From Paracoccus sp. MKU1 (GTDB lineage Bacteria; Pseudomonadota; Alphaproteobacteria; Rhodobacterales; Rhodobacteraceae): a DNA stretch of 64,000 bases. The stretch lies in contig NZ_LLWQ01000215.1 in the NCBI RefSeq assembly GCF_001447385.1, positions 161,469-225,468 on the forward strand, written 5' to 3'. Shown piece by piece: positions 1-8,120 of this stretch. The notes beneath the pieces are model-generated. The model searched no databases. It was not told the origin of the DNA and was given only the letters and a program-made list of their open reading frames with translations. The position numbers and the translations under genes are program-made. The number at the start of each line of letters is the position of its first letter. Position 1 is the first letter of the stretch.

Positions 1-837
1 AGCACCTGGGTGAACGAGAACCTGGCGCCGGGCGACGAGATCGAGGCGATGCCGCCGATGGGCAAGTTCTTTACCCCGATCGAGCCCGAGGCCGAAAAGC
101 AGTATCTGGGCTTTGCCGCCGGATCGGGCATCACCCCGGTCCTGTCGATCATCAAGACCGTGCTGGCGCGCGAGCCGCGCTCGCAGTTCACGCTGGTCTA
201 TGCCAACCGCCAGATCAACAGCATCATGTTCCGCGAGGAGCTGGAGGATCTGAAGAACCTCTATCTCGGCCGGTTCGCGGTCATCCATGTGCTGGAGCAG
301 GAGGGGCAGGAGATCGACCTGTTCACCGGCCGCATCGATGCCGAGAAGATGACGGCGCTGTTCCAGCACTGGCTGGACGCCAAGGCCGTGGACACCGCCT
401 TCATCTGCGGGCCCGAGCCGATGATGCTGACCGTCGCCGCGTCCTTGCGCGACCATGGGCTGCGCGACGAGCAGATCAAGTTCGAGCTGTTCGCCAGCAG
501 CCAGCCCGGCCGGGCCAGGATCCGTCCCGTCTCGCGCGAGGCGATCAAGGCCGGCGAGGGCGTGGCCGCCACCGTGACGCTGGACGGCGCCACCCGCAAT
601 TTCCAGATGCCGCGCCAGGGCGAGACGATCCTGGACGCCGCCATCGCCAATGCCCTGGATGCGCCCTATTCCTGCAAGGCGGGCGTCTGCTCGACCTGCC
701 GCTGCAAGGTGCTGGAAGGCGAGGTCGAGATGGCGGTGAACCACGCGCTGGAGGATTACGAGGTCCGCGCCGGCTATGTGCTGAGCTGTCAGGCCTATCC
801 GATCAGCGACCGCGTGGTCGTCACCTATGACGAATGA
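1..837 (+). CDS. paaE: Phenylacetyl-CoA 1,2-epoxidase reductase subunit PaaE, 5' end missing
   Basis: Reductase of the ring-epoxidising PaaABCE complex; it moves electrons from NADPH through FAD and a plant-type [2Fe-2S] centre to the diiron subunit. The frame is open from the first base, so the start lies outside the window and the GTG at 10 is an internal valine. Visible are a nucleotide-binding stretch with AAGSGITPVLSI (about residues 39-50 of what is seen), FICGPEPMM, and a C-terminal ferredoxin domain with a CX4CX2C cluster encoded at 672, 687 and 696 and the fourth cysteine at 787. It is followed after 22 bases by a PaaA/PaaC-like gene and then paaZ, so paaABCD probably lie just upstream of the window (inference). 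Confidence 0.93.
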   Translation, partial: STWVNENLAPGDEIEAMPPMGKFFTPIEPEAEKQYLGFAAGSGITPVLSIIKTVLAREPRSQFTLVYANRQINSIMFREELEDLKNLYLGRFAVIHVLEQEGQEIDLFTGRIDAEKMTALFQHWLDAKAVDTAFICGPEPMMLTVAASLRDHGLRDEQIKFELFASSQPGRARIRPVSREAIKAGEGVAATVTLDGATRNFQMPRQGETILDAAIANALDAPYSCKAGVCSTCRCKVLEGEVEMAVNHALEDYEVRAGYVLSCQAYPISDRVVVTYDE

Positions 838-859
838 TCAGGGCGCAGGGGAGGAACCG

Positions 860-1612
860 ATGTCCGACACCATGAATATCGAGGACTATCTGGCGCAGGG
901 CGGCGTTCTGACCGCGCCCGGCAACGTGCCCGCCCGCTATCGCGGCGAGCTTTTGCGGCTGATGTCGTCCTTTGTCGACAGCGAGCTTGCCGCCTCGGCC
1001 GGCTTTGCCAATGCGATCAACTTTGCCCCCGGCATCAAGGAACGCATCGCCGCCAGCCGCATCACGCTGGAAAAGGCCGACCATGCCGAGCGCGTGCTGC
1101 GGGTGATGGGCGAGTTCGGCACCGATGTCGCGCGCTACCAGACCAGCCACGACTGGGCCGCGCGGGTCGAGCGCGATGCCGATCTGGGTACCGCGCGCCG
1201 GCCCGGCGACATGCGGCTGTCGGTGTTTCACTATCCCGTCACCGGCTGGACCGATGCGGTGGTGATGAACGTGCTGCAAGGGCTGGCGACCGGGGTGCAG
1301 ATGACCGAACTGACCCGCGTCTCCTACGGTCCGCTGGCCGAGGTGTTCCGCGAGATCGCCCCGCGCGAGGCGCGTCACGCCGAGCTGGGTCTTGAGGGGC
1401 TGGAGCAGATCGCCGCGACCGAAGAGGGGCGCGAGGAAGCCCGCGCCGCGGTCGCCTATTGGCGGCCCCGCGTTGCGGCGGGCTTCGGCCTGACCCATTC
1501 GGCGCGCTACGATACGCTGGCGCGCTTCGGCCTGCGCCACAGCCCGAACGAGGCGCTGCTGGCCCGCTGGGAGGCGCTGGCCTCGGAACATCTGGCCGCG
1601 CTTGGCCTCTAA
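860..1612 (+). CDS. PaaA/PaaC-like ferritin-fold protein of the phenylacetate cluster
   Basis: A 250-residue protein resembling the phenylacetic acid catabolic (PaaA/PaaC, ferritin-like) family. An EARH motif sits in the C-terminal half (PREARHAELG, about residue 173). The equivalent N-terminal helix reads EKADHAERVL, where the glutamate is four rather than three residues before the histidine, so a complete diiron site is doubtful. The ATG at 860 is chosen because GAGGAA lies at 851-856; an in-frame ATG at 827 overlaps the paaE stop but has no ribosome site. It lies between paaE and paaZ and is presumably co-transcribed. Known PaaA and PaaC are normally encoded before paaE, so this looks like an extra paralogue. 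Its role is unknown; a structural or regulatory partner of the epoxidase is one guess. Confidence 0.75.
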   Translation: MSDTMNIEDYLAQGGVLTAPGNVPARYRGELLRLMSSFVDSELAASAGFANAINFAPGIKERIAASRITLEKADHAERVLRVMGEFGTDVARYQTSHDWAARVERDADLGTARRPGDMRLSVFHYPVTGWTDAVVMNVLQGLATGVQMTELTRVSYGPLAEVFREIAPREARHAELGLEGLEQIAATEEGREEARAAVAYWRPRVAAGFGLTHSARYDTLARFGLRHSPNEALLARWEALASEHLAALGL

Positions 1613-1685
1613 TCGGCGTCATCGCCGCGTCCCCTGGGGCGCGGCTTGCCGCCTGACGAAACAAAGACTGACCAAGGAAACGCCC

Positions 1686-3746
1686 ATGACCACTCCGCGC
1701 CGTCTTGAAAGCTATGTCTGCGGCCGCTGGACCCCCGGCAGCCAGCAAGGCCAGACCCTGCTGGACGCCGCCACCGGCGAGCCGGTGGCCGTGATCGATT
1801 CGACCGGGATCGACTTTGCCGCCGCGCTGGCCCATGGCCGCGACGTGGCCGGGCCGAAGCTGCGCGCCATGTCCTTCCACGAACGCGCCGGCATGCTCAA
1901 GGCCCTGGGCCTGGCGCTGATGGCGCAGAAAGAGGAATTCTACGCCGAGAGCCTGCATACCGGCGCCACCCGCACCGACGGCTGGGTCGATATCGAGGGC
2001 GGCATCGGCACCATGCTGACCTATGCCTCCAAGGGCCGGCGCGAATTGCCCAACACCCGCGTGCTGACCGATGGCGATGTCGAGCCGCTGTCCAAGGACG
2101 GCAGCTTCAGCGCCCAGCATATCCTGACGCCGCTGCATGGCGTGGCGGTGCATATCAACGCCTTCAACTTCCCGATCTGGGGGATGCTGGAAAAGATCGC
2201 GCCGACGCTTCTGGCCGGCGTGCCCTGCCTGGTGAAACCCGCCAGCCAGACCGCCTATCTGACCGAGCTGATGGTGCGCCGCATCGTCGAGACCGGCATC
2301 CTGCCGGAAGGCGCGCTGCAACTGATCTGCGGCTCGGTCGGGGATCTTCTGGACCATGTGACCGAACAGGACGCCGTGACCTTCACCGGCTCGGCCTGGA
2401 CCGGGCGCAAGCTCAAGACCCATCCGGCGATCGTCGCCAATTCCGTGCGCTTCACCATGGAGGCGGACAGCCTGAACGCCTCGATCCTGGGCCCGGACGC
2501 GGTGGCGGGCACGCCCGAGTTCGACCTGTTCGTCAAGGAAGTCGCGCGCGAGATGACGGTCAAGGCCGGGCAGAAATGCACTGCCATCCGCCGCGTCATC
2601 GCGCCCCGCGCCCAGGTCGATGCGCTGGTCGCCGCGCTGGACGAGCGGCTGGGCAAGACCGCGCTTGGCCTGCCGGGCGACGAGGGGGTGCGCATGGGTC
2701 CGCTCGCGAGCCTCGACCAGCGCGAGGAGGTACGCGAGCGCATCCGCGACTTGCAGGCGGCGGCCGAGATCGTGGCCGGCGACCCGGACGCAGTGCGCGT
2801 GACCTCGGGCGATGCCGCGCAGGGCGCCTTCCTGAACCCGGTGCTGATGTATGCGGCCAAGCCCTTCGAGGCGGCGGCGGTGCATGAGGTCGAGGCATTC
2901 GGTCCCGTGTCCACGGTCATGCCCTATGACGACCTGGACGAGGCGGTGGCGCTGGCACGGCTGGGCAAGGGCTCGCTGGTCACGTCGGTCTTTACCGACG
3001 ATCCCAAGGTCGCCGAGGAGCTGGTCCTGGGCGTGGCGCCCTGGCATGGCCGGGTGATGATCGGCAACCGCGCCTCGGCCAAGTCCTCGACCGGCCATGG
3101 CTCGCCCCTGGCGCCGCTGGTCCATGGCGGGCCGGGCCGCGCCGGCGGCGGCGAGGAGATGGGCGGCATCCGCGGCGTCAAGCATTACATGCAGCGCACG
3201 GCGGTGCAGGGCGCGCCGCGGCTGCTGTCCGCAGTCACCGGCCGCTGGATCGAGGGCGCCGATGCGCAGCAGGGCATCCACCCCTTCCGCAAGTCGCTGG
3301 CCGAGCTGCGCATCGGCGATCAGCTGGTCACGACCAAGCGCACCGTCACCCGCGAGGATGTCGAGCATTTCGCCCATTTCACCGGCGACACCTTCTATGC
3401 CCATATGGACGAGGCGGCGGCCAAGGCGAACCCGTTCTTCGACGACCGCGTCGCGCATGGCTACCTGATCGCCAGTTTCGCGGCGGGCCTGTTCGTCGAG
3501 CCGAATCCGGGTCCGGTTCTGGCCAATTACGGCGTGGACAACCTGCGTTTCCTGACCCCGGTCTATTTCGGCGACACGCTGCAAGTGCGGCTGACCTGCA
3601 AGGAGATCAACCCGCGCGAGAATGCCGGCCATGGCGAGGTGCGCTGGGATTGCCAGGTCACCAACCAGAAGGGCGAGGTCGTGGCGCAATACGACGTGCT
3701 GACCATGGTGGCCAAGGAGTGGCCGCTGGCGCAGGCGGCGGAATAA
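1686..3746 (+). CDS. paaZ: Bifunctional oxepin-CoA hydrolase / 3-oxo-5,6-dehydrosuberyl-CoA semialdehyde dehydrogenase PaaZ
   Basis: Opens the oxepin-CoA ring of the phenylacetate pathway and oxidises the resulting aldehyde with NADP+. The 686-residue protein has the family's usual two domains: an aldehyde dehydrogenase (about residues 1-520; catalytic Cys near 298 in AGQKCTAIRR, general base Glu near 259 in FTMEADS) and a C-terminal MaoC-type R-hydratase (about 540-680; GDTFYAHMD followed by FFDDRVAHGYL). The ATG at 1686 has AAGGAAA just upstream and gives the expected N terminus; the open frame begins earlier at 1602 inside the preceding gene. Last gene of the rightward paaE block and convergent with the AadA-like gene. 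Identification is secure. Confidence 0.95.
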   Translation: MTTPRRLESYVCGRWTPGSQQGQTLLDAATGEPVAVIDSTGIDFAAALAHGRDVAGPKLRAMSFHERAGMLKALGLALMAQKEEFYAESLHTGATRTDGWVDIEGGIGTMLTYASKGRRELPNTRVLTDGDVEPLSKDGSFSAQHILTPLHGVAVHINAFNFPIWGMLEKIAPTLLAGVPCLVKPASQTAYLTELMVRRIVETGILPEGALQLICGSVGDLLDHVTEQDAVTFTGSAWTGRKLKTHPAIVANSVRFTMEADSLNASILGPDAVAGTPEFDLFVKEVAREMTVKAGQKCTAIRRVIAPRAQVDALVAALDERLGKTALGLPGDEGVRMGPLASLDQREEVRERIRDLQAAAEIVAGDPDAVRVTSGDAAQGAFLNPVLMYAAKPFEAAAVHEVEAFGPVSTVMPYDDLDEAVALARLGKGSLVTSVFTDDPKVAEELVLGVAPWHGRVMIGNRASAKSSTGHGSPLAPLVHGGPGRAGGGEEMGGIRGVKHYMQRTAVQGAPRLLSAVTGRWIEGADAQQGIHPFRKSLAELRIGDQLVTTKRTVTREDVEHFAHFTGDTFYAHMDEAAAKANPFFDDRVAHGYLIASFAAGLFVEPNPGPVLANYGVDNLRFLTPVYFGDTLQVRLTCKEINPRENAGHGEVRWDCQVTNQKGEVVAQYDVLTMVAKEWPLAQAAE

Positions 3747-3752
3747 GCGGAA

Positions 3753-3785
3753 GGGCAGGGCGGTGCTTCGGGATCGTCCCTGCCC
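3753..3785. other. Inverted repeat between convergent paaZ and AadA-like gene
   Basis: GGGCAGGG (3753-3760) and CCCTGCCC (3778-3785) can form an 8-bp stem with a 17-base loop between two genes that face each other. Neither strand carries a T run behind it, so it is at best a weak or factor-dependent termination or RNA end-protection structure. Confidence 0.35.
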
Positions 3786-3819
3786 GCACCTGCGAAAGCC
3801 CGGACCGGCCAGCAGCTGG

Positions 3820-4614
3820 TCAGGACCCCTCGGAAATTCCCAGTTCCCCGGCAATCCGCCTTTCCAGATGCGCGGCCAATCGCTGCGCAGCGTCGGACCT
3901 GCTGCTCCAGTCATCGGCGATCTCGCCGAGATGGGCTTGCCGCGCATGGTCCAGCGTCGCAGCTTCCCGCCCCCGGATTCGCCGCTTTGCCCAGAGGGCG
4001 GCGGCCTGCTTGGAGGCGAACTGTCCGGTGCTCGCCGTATGCCACATCCGGGCAAGCGTCAGCAGGACGTTCCGCTCATCCCCGTGCAAACCGGCCAGCA
4101 GGGCCGGAAGCATGTCGCGCATGGCCTGTCGAAGACGGGTCGGGGGAAACGCGGGCAGAAGCTGGTCCGCGCCCGGGCCGAGCAGGGGAATAGCCTCTTC
4201 GCGCGCCTGTGCGAGAAGCAGGATATGTTCGGGATCACGCGCCGGCATCGCCTTGCTGCCGCTTTCGAACGCCTCCCGCAACCACTCGCCATAGACGAAC
4301 TCCGCCCGGTCCCAAGAAGCAGGCTCTGCGAGGTCGGAGCGGCGGAATATCATCACCTCAAGGCAGCGCGGACCGCCCGGCGCGGCGGGGTGGCGGCCGG
4401 AAAGACGCAGCAGGGCTGCCAGCAAGTCGCTGCGCTGACCTTCGGACAAGGCGCGATCCACGACGGCCAGAAGATCGATGTCGCTTTGCGGCCGGTGCTG
4501 GCCCGAAGCCGCCGATCCATGCAGATAGGCTGCAAGCAGCGCATCGCCGAGGATGTTTCGCAAGGACGCCAGCGCGGCGGGTACCTGCTCGAATTGCCTA
4601 GGCACGGTCTGCAT
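3820..4614 (-). CDS. AadA/ANT(3'')-like aminoglycoside nucleotidyltransferase
   Basis: A 264-residue protein that follows the layout of spectinomycin/streptomycin adenylyltransferases: nucleotidyltransferase core GSAASGQHRPQSDIDLL (about residues 33-49, the G-S ... D-x-D metal-binding signature), then a GEWLREA stretch, DPEHILLLAQAREEAIPLLGP, and a helical C-terminal domain with DERNVLLTLARMWHTASTG. These blocks line up with AadA in the same order. The start at 4614 is chosen because residues upstream of this Met are low-complexity and overlap the TetR stop region. It lies 89 bases downstream of the TetR gene and is read in the same direction, so possibly co-expressed. Whether it really modifies aminoglycosides, or another hydroxylated substrate, cannot be told from sequence. 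Confidence 0.82.
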   Translation of the reverse strand: MQTVPRQFEQVPAALASLRNILGDALLAAYLHGSAASGQHRPQSDIDLLAVVDRALSEGQRSDLLAALLRLSGRHPAAPGGPRCLEVMIFRRSDLAEPASWDRAEFVYGEWLREAFESGSKAMPARDPEHILLLAQAREEAIPLLGPGADQLLPAFPPTRLRQAMRDMLPALLAGLHGDERNVLLTLARMWHTASTGQFASKQAAALWAKRRIRGREAATLDHARQAHLGEIADDWSSRSDAAQRLAAHLERRIAGELGISEGS

Positions 4615-4703
4615 GATCGCTTCGTTTCCGGTCGGCTGCCCGTCACCGGGACTTCCGCCTGCGCTTCGCGGGGCACTCCGTCGAGGACCGCCGCGTCGCG
4701 GCA

Positions 4704-5303
4704 TTACCGCACCGCCTTGATCCCCTCCAGGATCAGGGTCGTCGCCACGTCGGCGTAATCCTCACGGGTGATGCGGCCGCCGTCGCGGAACCACATGTAG
4801 ACCCAGTTCATCATGCCGAACAGCGACATGGTGACCGGGGTCAGCAGGGGGCGCTGCGGATCGTCCAGCGCCGGGTTGATCTCGCGCAGCACGGCGGCGA
4901 AGCGCTTGACGATGCGCCGCTCGACGCCCAGGATCTCGGCCTTCTGCTCGTCGCCCAGGGCCGGGGTGGCGTTCAGCTGCACCTTGTGCTGGTTGTCCGC
5001 ACCGCGATAGCGGTCCAGCACCGTGCCCACCAGCCGGCGCAGCCGCTGCTGCGGCGGCAGGCCGGGATCGTCCGCTTCTTCGAGGGCGGCTTCGAGCTCT
5101 TCCAGATGGGTGATGATGATGGCAAAGATCAGTGCGTCCTTGCTGGGATAATAGTGGTAGAGCAGCGCCTTGGACACCTGGCTATGCGCGGCGATCTGCG
5201 CCATGGATGCCTTTTCCATGCCCAGATCGGCAAAGACCTCGGCCGCCTTGTCCAGAAGGCCGCGCTGCTTTTCCTCGAAATCCACTGCCCGTGTCCGAGC
5301 CAT
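4704..5303 (-). CDS. TetR/AcrR-family regulator, probable PaaR-type repressor
   Basis: A 199-residue regulator with an N-terminal TetR helix-turn-helix (about residues 14-60: LLDKAAEVFADLGMEKASMAQIAAHSQVSKALLYHYYPSKD split over the three helices) and a helical ligand domain. It follows paaK on the same strand after a terminator-like hairpin. TetR regulators that sense phenylacetyl-CoA control paa genes in several bacteria, and a 12-bp palindrome in the paaG/paaN divergent region (8077-8088) is a candidate operator; both the ligand and target are inferences from position. GAGG lies 8 bases before the ATG. Confidence 0.85.
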   Translation of the reverse strand: MARTRAVDFEEKQRGLLDKAAEVFADLGMEKASMAQIAAHSQVSKALLYHYYPSKDALIFAIIITHLEELEAALEEADDPGLPPQQRLRRLVGTVLDRYRGADNQHKVQLNATPALGDEQKAEILGVERRIVKRFAAVLREINPALDDPQRPLLTPVTMSLFGMMNWVYMWFRDGGRITREDYADVATTLILEGIKAVR

Positions 5304-5348
5304 GCCATCCTCATCAGATCATTTGTTCGCCCGCGGTCGAGAGGCGAG

Positions 5349-5373
5349 GAAAACAAGGGGGCACATGGCCCCC
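5349..5373 (-). terminator. Intrinsic terminator after paaK
   Basis: On the minus strand a 6-bp stem GGGGGC/GCCCCC with a five-base loop is followed by TTGTTTT. It lies in the 124-base gap between the end of paaK and the start of the TetR gene, so it would separate the paaGIK transcript from the regulator. Confidence 0.6.
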
Positions 5374-5427
5374 TAACGACTTAGCGGGTTTGCGACCGCG
5401 TGTCATATTGGTTGCCGCGATGCGGCA

Positions 5428-6738
5428 TCATGTCTTGGGCCGGTTGTCAAGCACCCGTTTCGCCTTGCCTTCCGAACGGGCGATGCTGTTGGGATCCTTG
5501 ACCTCGACCCGGGTCGAGACGCCGACGACGCTCTTGATGTGATGCGCCAGTTCCTTGGCGGACTGGGCGCGGGCGGCATCGTCGGTCATGTCGGGGGCGC
5601 ATTCGACATGCACGGTCATGCTGTCCATGCGGCCCGAGCGGCTCAGCTCGATCTGGAAATGCGGCGCGAGCCCCTGGCATTTCAGGATCTGCTCCTCGAT
5701 CTGGGTCGGGAAGACGTTGACGCCGCGCAGGATGATCATGTCGTCGCTGCGGCCGGTGATCTTCTCGATCCGGCGCATGGAGCGCGCGGTGCCGGGCAGC
5801 AGGCGAGTCAGGTCGCGGGTGCGATAGCGCACCATCGGCAGCCCTTCCTTGGTCAGCGTGGTAAAGACCAGCTCGCCGATCTCGCCGTCGGGCAGCACCT
5901 CGCCCGTCACCGGGTCGATGATCTCGGGGTAGAAATGATCTTCCCAGATATGCAGCCCGTCCTTGGTCTCGACGCATTCCATGGCCACGCCGGGGCCCAT
6001 GACCTCGCTGAGGCCATAGATATCGACGGCGTGCATGTCGAACGCCTCCTCGATCTCCTGACGCATGGCGTTGGTCCAGGGCTCGGCGCCGAAGATGCCG
6101 ATCTTCAGCGAGGATTCCCGCGGGTCAAGGCCCTGGCGGCGGAACTCGTCCAGGATCGACAGCATGTAGCTGGGCGTCACCATGATGATGCGCGGCTTGA
6201 AATCGTCGATCAGCGTCACCTGCCGTTCGGTCATGCCGCCCGAGATCGGCACCACCGTGCAGCCCAGCCGCTCGGCCCCGTAATGCGCGCCAAGCCCGCC
6301 GGTGAACAGCCCGTAGCCATAGGCATTGTGCAGGATGTCGCCCGGCCGGCCGCCGGCGGCGCGGATCGAGCGCGCGATCAGGTTCGCCCAATGGTCGATG
6401 TCGGCCTGGGTATAGCCCACGACGGTCGGCTTGCCGGTGGTGCCGGACGAGCCGTGGATACGCACCAGCTTGGACTGCGGCACCGCGAACATGCCGAAGG
6501 GATAGGTGTCGCGCAGGTCCTGCTTGGTGGTGAAGGGGAACTTCGCAATGTCCTTGAGCGATTTGAGGTCCTCGGGATGGACGTCGTGCTCGATGAAGCG
6601 GTTGCGATAGAAGGGCGAATTCTCGAAGGCGTGCTTCAGCGACCGCTTCATGCGGTGGAATTGCAGGGCCTCGATCTCGTCGCGCGAAGCAATCTCGATC
6701 GGGTCCAGCTCTTTCTTTTCGGGCGCCAATGGATGCAT
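5428..6738 (-). CDS. paaK: Phenylacetate--CoA ligase PaaK
   Basis: Activates phenylacetate with ATP and CoA, the entry step of the pathway. The 436-residue protein matches the family length. The adenylation P-loop GSSGTTGKPTVVG is at about residues 92-104, the YGLSEVMGPG core motif near 240, and RGVNVFPTQIEE near the C-terminal domain. The start at 6738 is set by a strong GGGGAGGA immediately upstream; the open frame extends far 5' inside paaI. Last gene of the leftward paaG-paaI-paaK run, 28 bases after paaI, and followed by a terminator-like hairpin. Confidence 0.96.
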   Translation of the reverse strand: MHPLAPEKKELDPIEIASRDEIEALQFHRMKRSLKHAFENSPFYRNRFIEHDVHPEDLKSLKDIAKFPFTTKQDLRDTYPFGMFAVPQSKLVRIHGSSGTTGKPTVVGYTQADIDHWANLIARSIRAAGGRPGDILHNAYGYGLFTGGLGAHYGAERLGCTVVPISGGMTERQVTLIDDFKPRIIMVTPSYMLSILDEFRRQGLDPRESSLKIGIFGAEPWTNAMRQEIEEAFDMHAVDIYGLSEVMGPGVAMECVETKDGLHIWEDHFYPEIIDPVTGEVLPDGEIGELVFTTLTKEGLPMVRYRTRDLTRLLPGTARSMRRIEKITGRSDDMIILRGVNVFPTQIEEQILKCQGLAPHFQIELSRSGRMDSMTVHVECAPDMTDDAARAQSAKELAHHIKSVVGVSTRVEVKDPNSIARSEGKAKRVLDNRPKT

Positions 6739-6766
6739 GGATTCCTCCCCTTGCGATGGGTTGCGG

Positions 6767-7216
6767 TTAGGATTCGACCGGCAGATGGGTGCCTTTGACG
6801 GTGCGGGAATGGCCGCGGAACTCGGCCACGTGCTGGCCGTCCTGGTTGGTGATGCGGATGTCGTAGATGCCCGAGCGGCCACGGCGCGAGACCTCGCGCG
6901 CGGCGGCCGTCAGCCGGTCGCCGATGCGGCCCGGCAGCAGATAGGTGACCGAGCAATGCTGCGCGACCACCAGCTGGTTGTAGCTGTTGCAGGCAAAGGC
7001 GAAGGCGCTGTCGGCGAGGGTGAAGATATAGCCGCCATGGCAATTGCCGTGGCCGTTCGACATGGCCTCGGTGATGGTCATGGACAGCGTCGCCTCGCCC
7101 GGCGCGATATGGTCCAGGCTCATGCCCAGCCGCTGGCTGGCGGAATCGTCGTTCCACATCGCCTTGGCCGAGGCTTCGGCCAGTTCCTGCGGGGTCATCT
7201 GCGAAACGGGTTTCAT
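6767..7216 (-). CDS. paaI: Hotdog-fold acyl-CoA thioesterase PaaI
   Basis: A 149-residue hotdog thioesterase that removes CoA from dead-end phenylacetyl-CoA derivatives. Family motifs are GHGNCHGGYIFTLADSAFAFA (about residues 55-75, with the catalytic Asp in LADSA) and the central strand SVTYLLPGRIGDRL. Two in-frame starts exist. The ATG at 7231 overlaps the paaG stop as ATGA, while the ATG at 7216 has AAGGA seven bases before it; the second is chosen. Lies between paaG and paaK in one leftward operon. Confidence 0.92.
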   Translation of the reverse strand: MKPVSQMTPQELAEASAKAMWNDDSASQRLGMSLDHIAPGEATLSMTITEAMSNGHGNCHGGYIFTLADSAFAFACNSYNQLVVAQHCSVTYLLPGRIGDRLTAAAREVSRRGRSGIYDIRITNQDGQHVAEFRGHSRTVKGTHLPVES

Positions 7217-7227
7217 GGATGCGTCCT

Positions 7228-8016
7228 TCATTGTCCGCTGAACTCCGGCTTGCGCTTTTCCAGGAAGGCGGTGACGCCCTCGGCATAATCGGCGCTGCGG
7301 CCCGCCTGTCGCTGGCAGTCGCGCTCCATGTCCAGCTGTTCGTCAAGGCTGTTGGTGGCGGCCGCCTGGATCAGCCGCTTGGTCAGCCCCAGCCCCAGCG
7401 TCGGACCCGCGGCAAGAGTGGCGGCCAGCGCCTGGGCTTCGTCCATCAGCGCCTCGTCCGGGACGGCCTTCCAGATCAGGCCCCATTCGGCGGCCTTTTC
7501 GGCGCTCAGCGGCTCGGCCGTCATGGTCAGCGCCTTGGCGCGCGGCTCGCCCAGGATGCGGGTCAGGCTGAAGGTGCCGCCCGCATCGGGGATCAGCCCG
7601 ATCTTCGAGAAGGCCTGGATGAACTTTGCCGATTTCGCCGCCAGCACGATGTCGCAGGCGAAGGCGATATTGGCCCCGGCCCCGGCCGCGACGCCATTGA
7701 CCGCGCAGACCACCGGCTTTTCCAGCGCCCGAATCAGCCGCAGCGTCGGGTTGTAGAAGGTCTCCAGCGTCTGGCCCAGATCGGGGGCGGGACCGCCCTT
7801 GCGCGGGTCGCGGTCGCCCAGGTCCTGCCCGGCGCAAAAGCCGCGCCCGGCGCCGGTCAGCAGCACCGCGCGCACCGCCGCATCGTCATGGGCGCGCTGG
7901 ATTCCGGCGCGCAGCGCCAGATGCATTTCTTCGTTGAAGGAATTCAGCTTGTCGGGGCGATTGAGCGTCAGCGTCAGCACGCCATCGGCCAAGGCCGTCA
8001 GGACGGTTTCCGTCAT
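7228..8016 (-). CDS. paaG: Ring-1,2-epoxyphenylacetyl-CoA isomerase PaaG (crotonase fold)
   Basis: Crotonase-family enzyme of 262 residues that converts ring-1,2-epoxyphenylacetyl-CoA to oxepin-CoA and later shifts a double bond. Crotonase signatures are GRGFCAGQDLGDRD (oxyanion hole; about residues 59-72) and NGVAAGAGANIAFACD (about 105-120); the catalytic aspartate region is in KIGLIPDAGGTF. The GQDLGDRD form is typical of PaaG rather than of plain enoyl-CoA hydratases. Start at 8016 with AAGGGAG upstream. First gene of the leftward paaGIK operon; shares a 104-base divergent control region with paaN. Confidence 0.9.
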   Translation of the reverse strand: MTETVLTALADGVLTLTLNRPDKLNSFNEEMHLALRAGIQRAHDDAAVRAVLLTGAGRGFCAGQDLGDRDPRKGGPAPDLGQTLETFYNPTLRLIRALEKPVVCAVNGVAAGAGANIAFACDIVLAAKSAKFIQAFSKIGLIPDAGGTFSLTRILGEPRAKALTMTAEPLSAEKAAEWGLIWKAVPDEALMDEAQALAATLAAGPTLGLGLTKRLIQAAATNSLDEQLDMERDCQRQAGRSADYAEGVTAFLEKRKPEFSGQ

Positions 8017-8076
8017 CGGTAAGACTCCCTTGCCCCGGGCTTTCGGGGCTCCCTGAAAATTTTTGTTGCATAAACC

Positions 8077-8088
8077 GACCGGCCGGTC
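8077..8088. promoter_or_regulatory. Palindromic operator candidate between paaG and paaN
   Basis: GACCGGCCGGTC is a perfect 12-bp palindrome placed in the only divergent promoter region of the cluster (8017-8120). On the minus strand it overlaps a TTGACC hexamer that could be the -35 of paaG; on the plus strand GATAAT follows at 8092-8097. The ACCGACCGGCCGGT core looks like operators of several TetR-family acyl-CoA regulators, and a TetR gene lies 2.7 kb away in the same cluster. Binding is an inference. Confidence 0.55.
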
Positions 8089-8120
8089 AATGATAATCTG
8101 GCAAGGTGAGGGGGAACGCC

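Noticed and set aside
1239..4055. 938-residue open frame on the minus strand across the paaA-like gene and paaZ
   Set aside because: Antisense to two recognised genes, composition of Arg, Gly and His runs typical of a shadow frame in G+C-rich DNA, no motif and no ribosome site.
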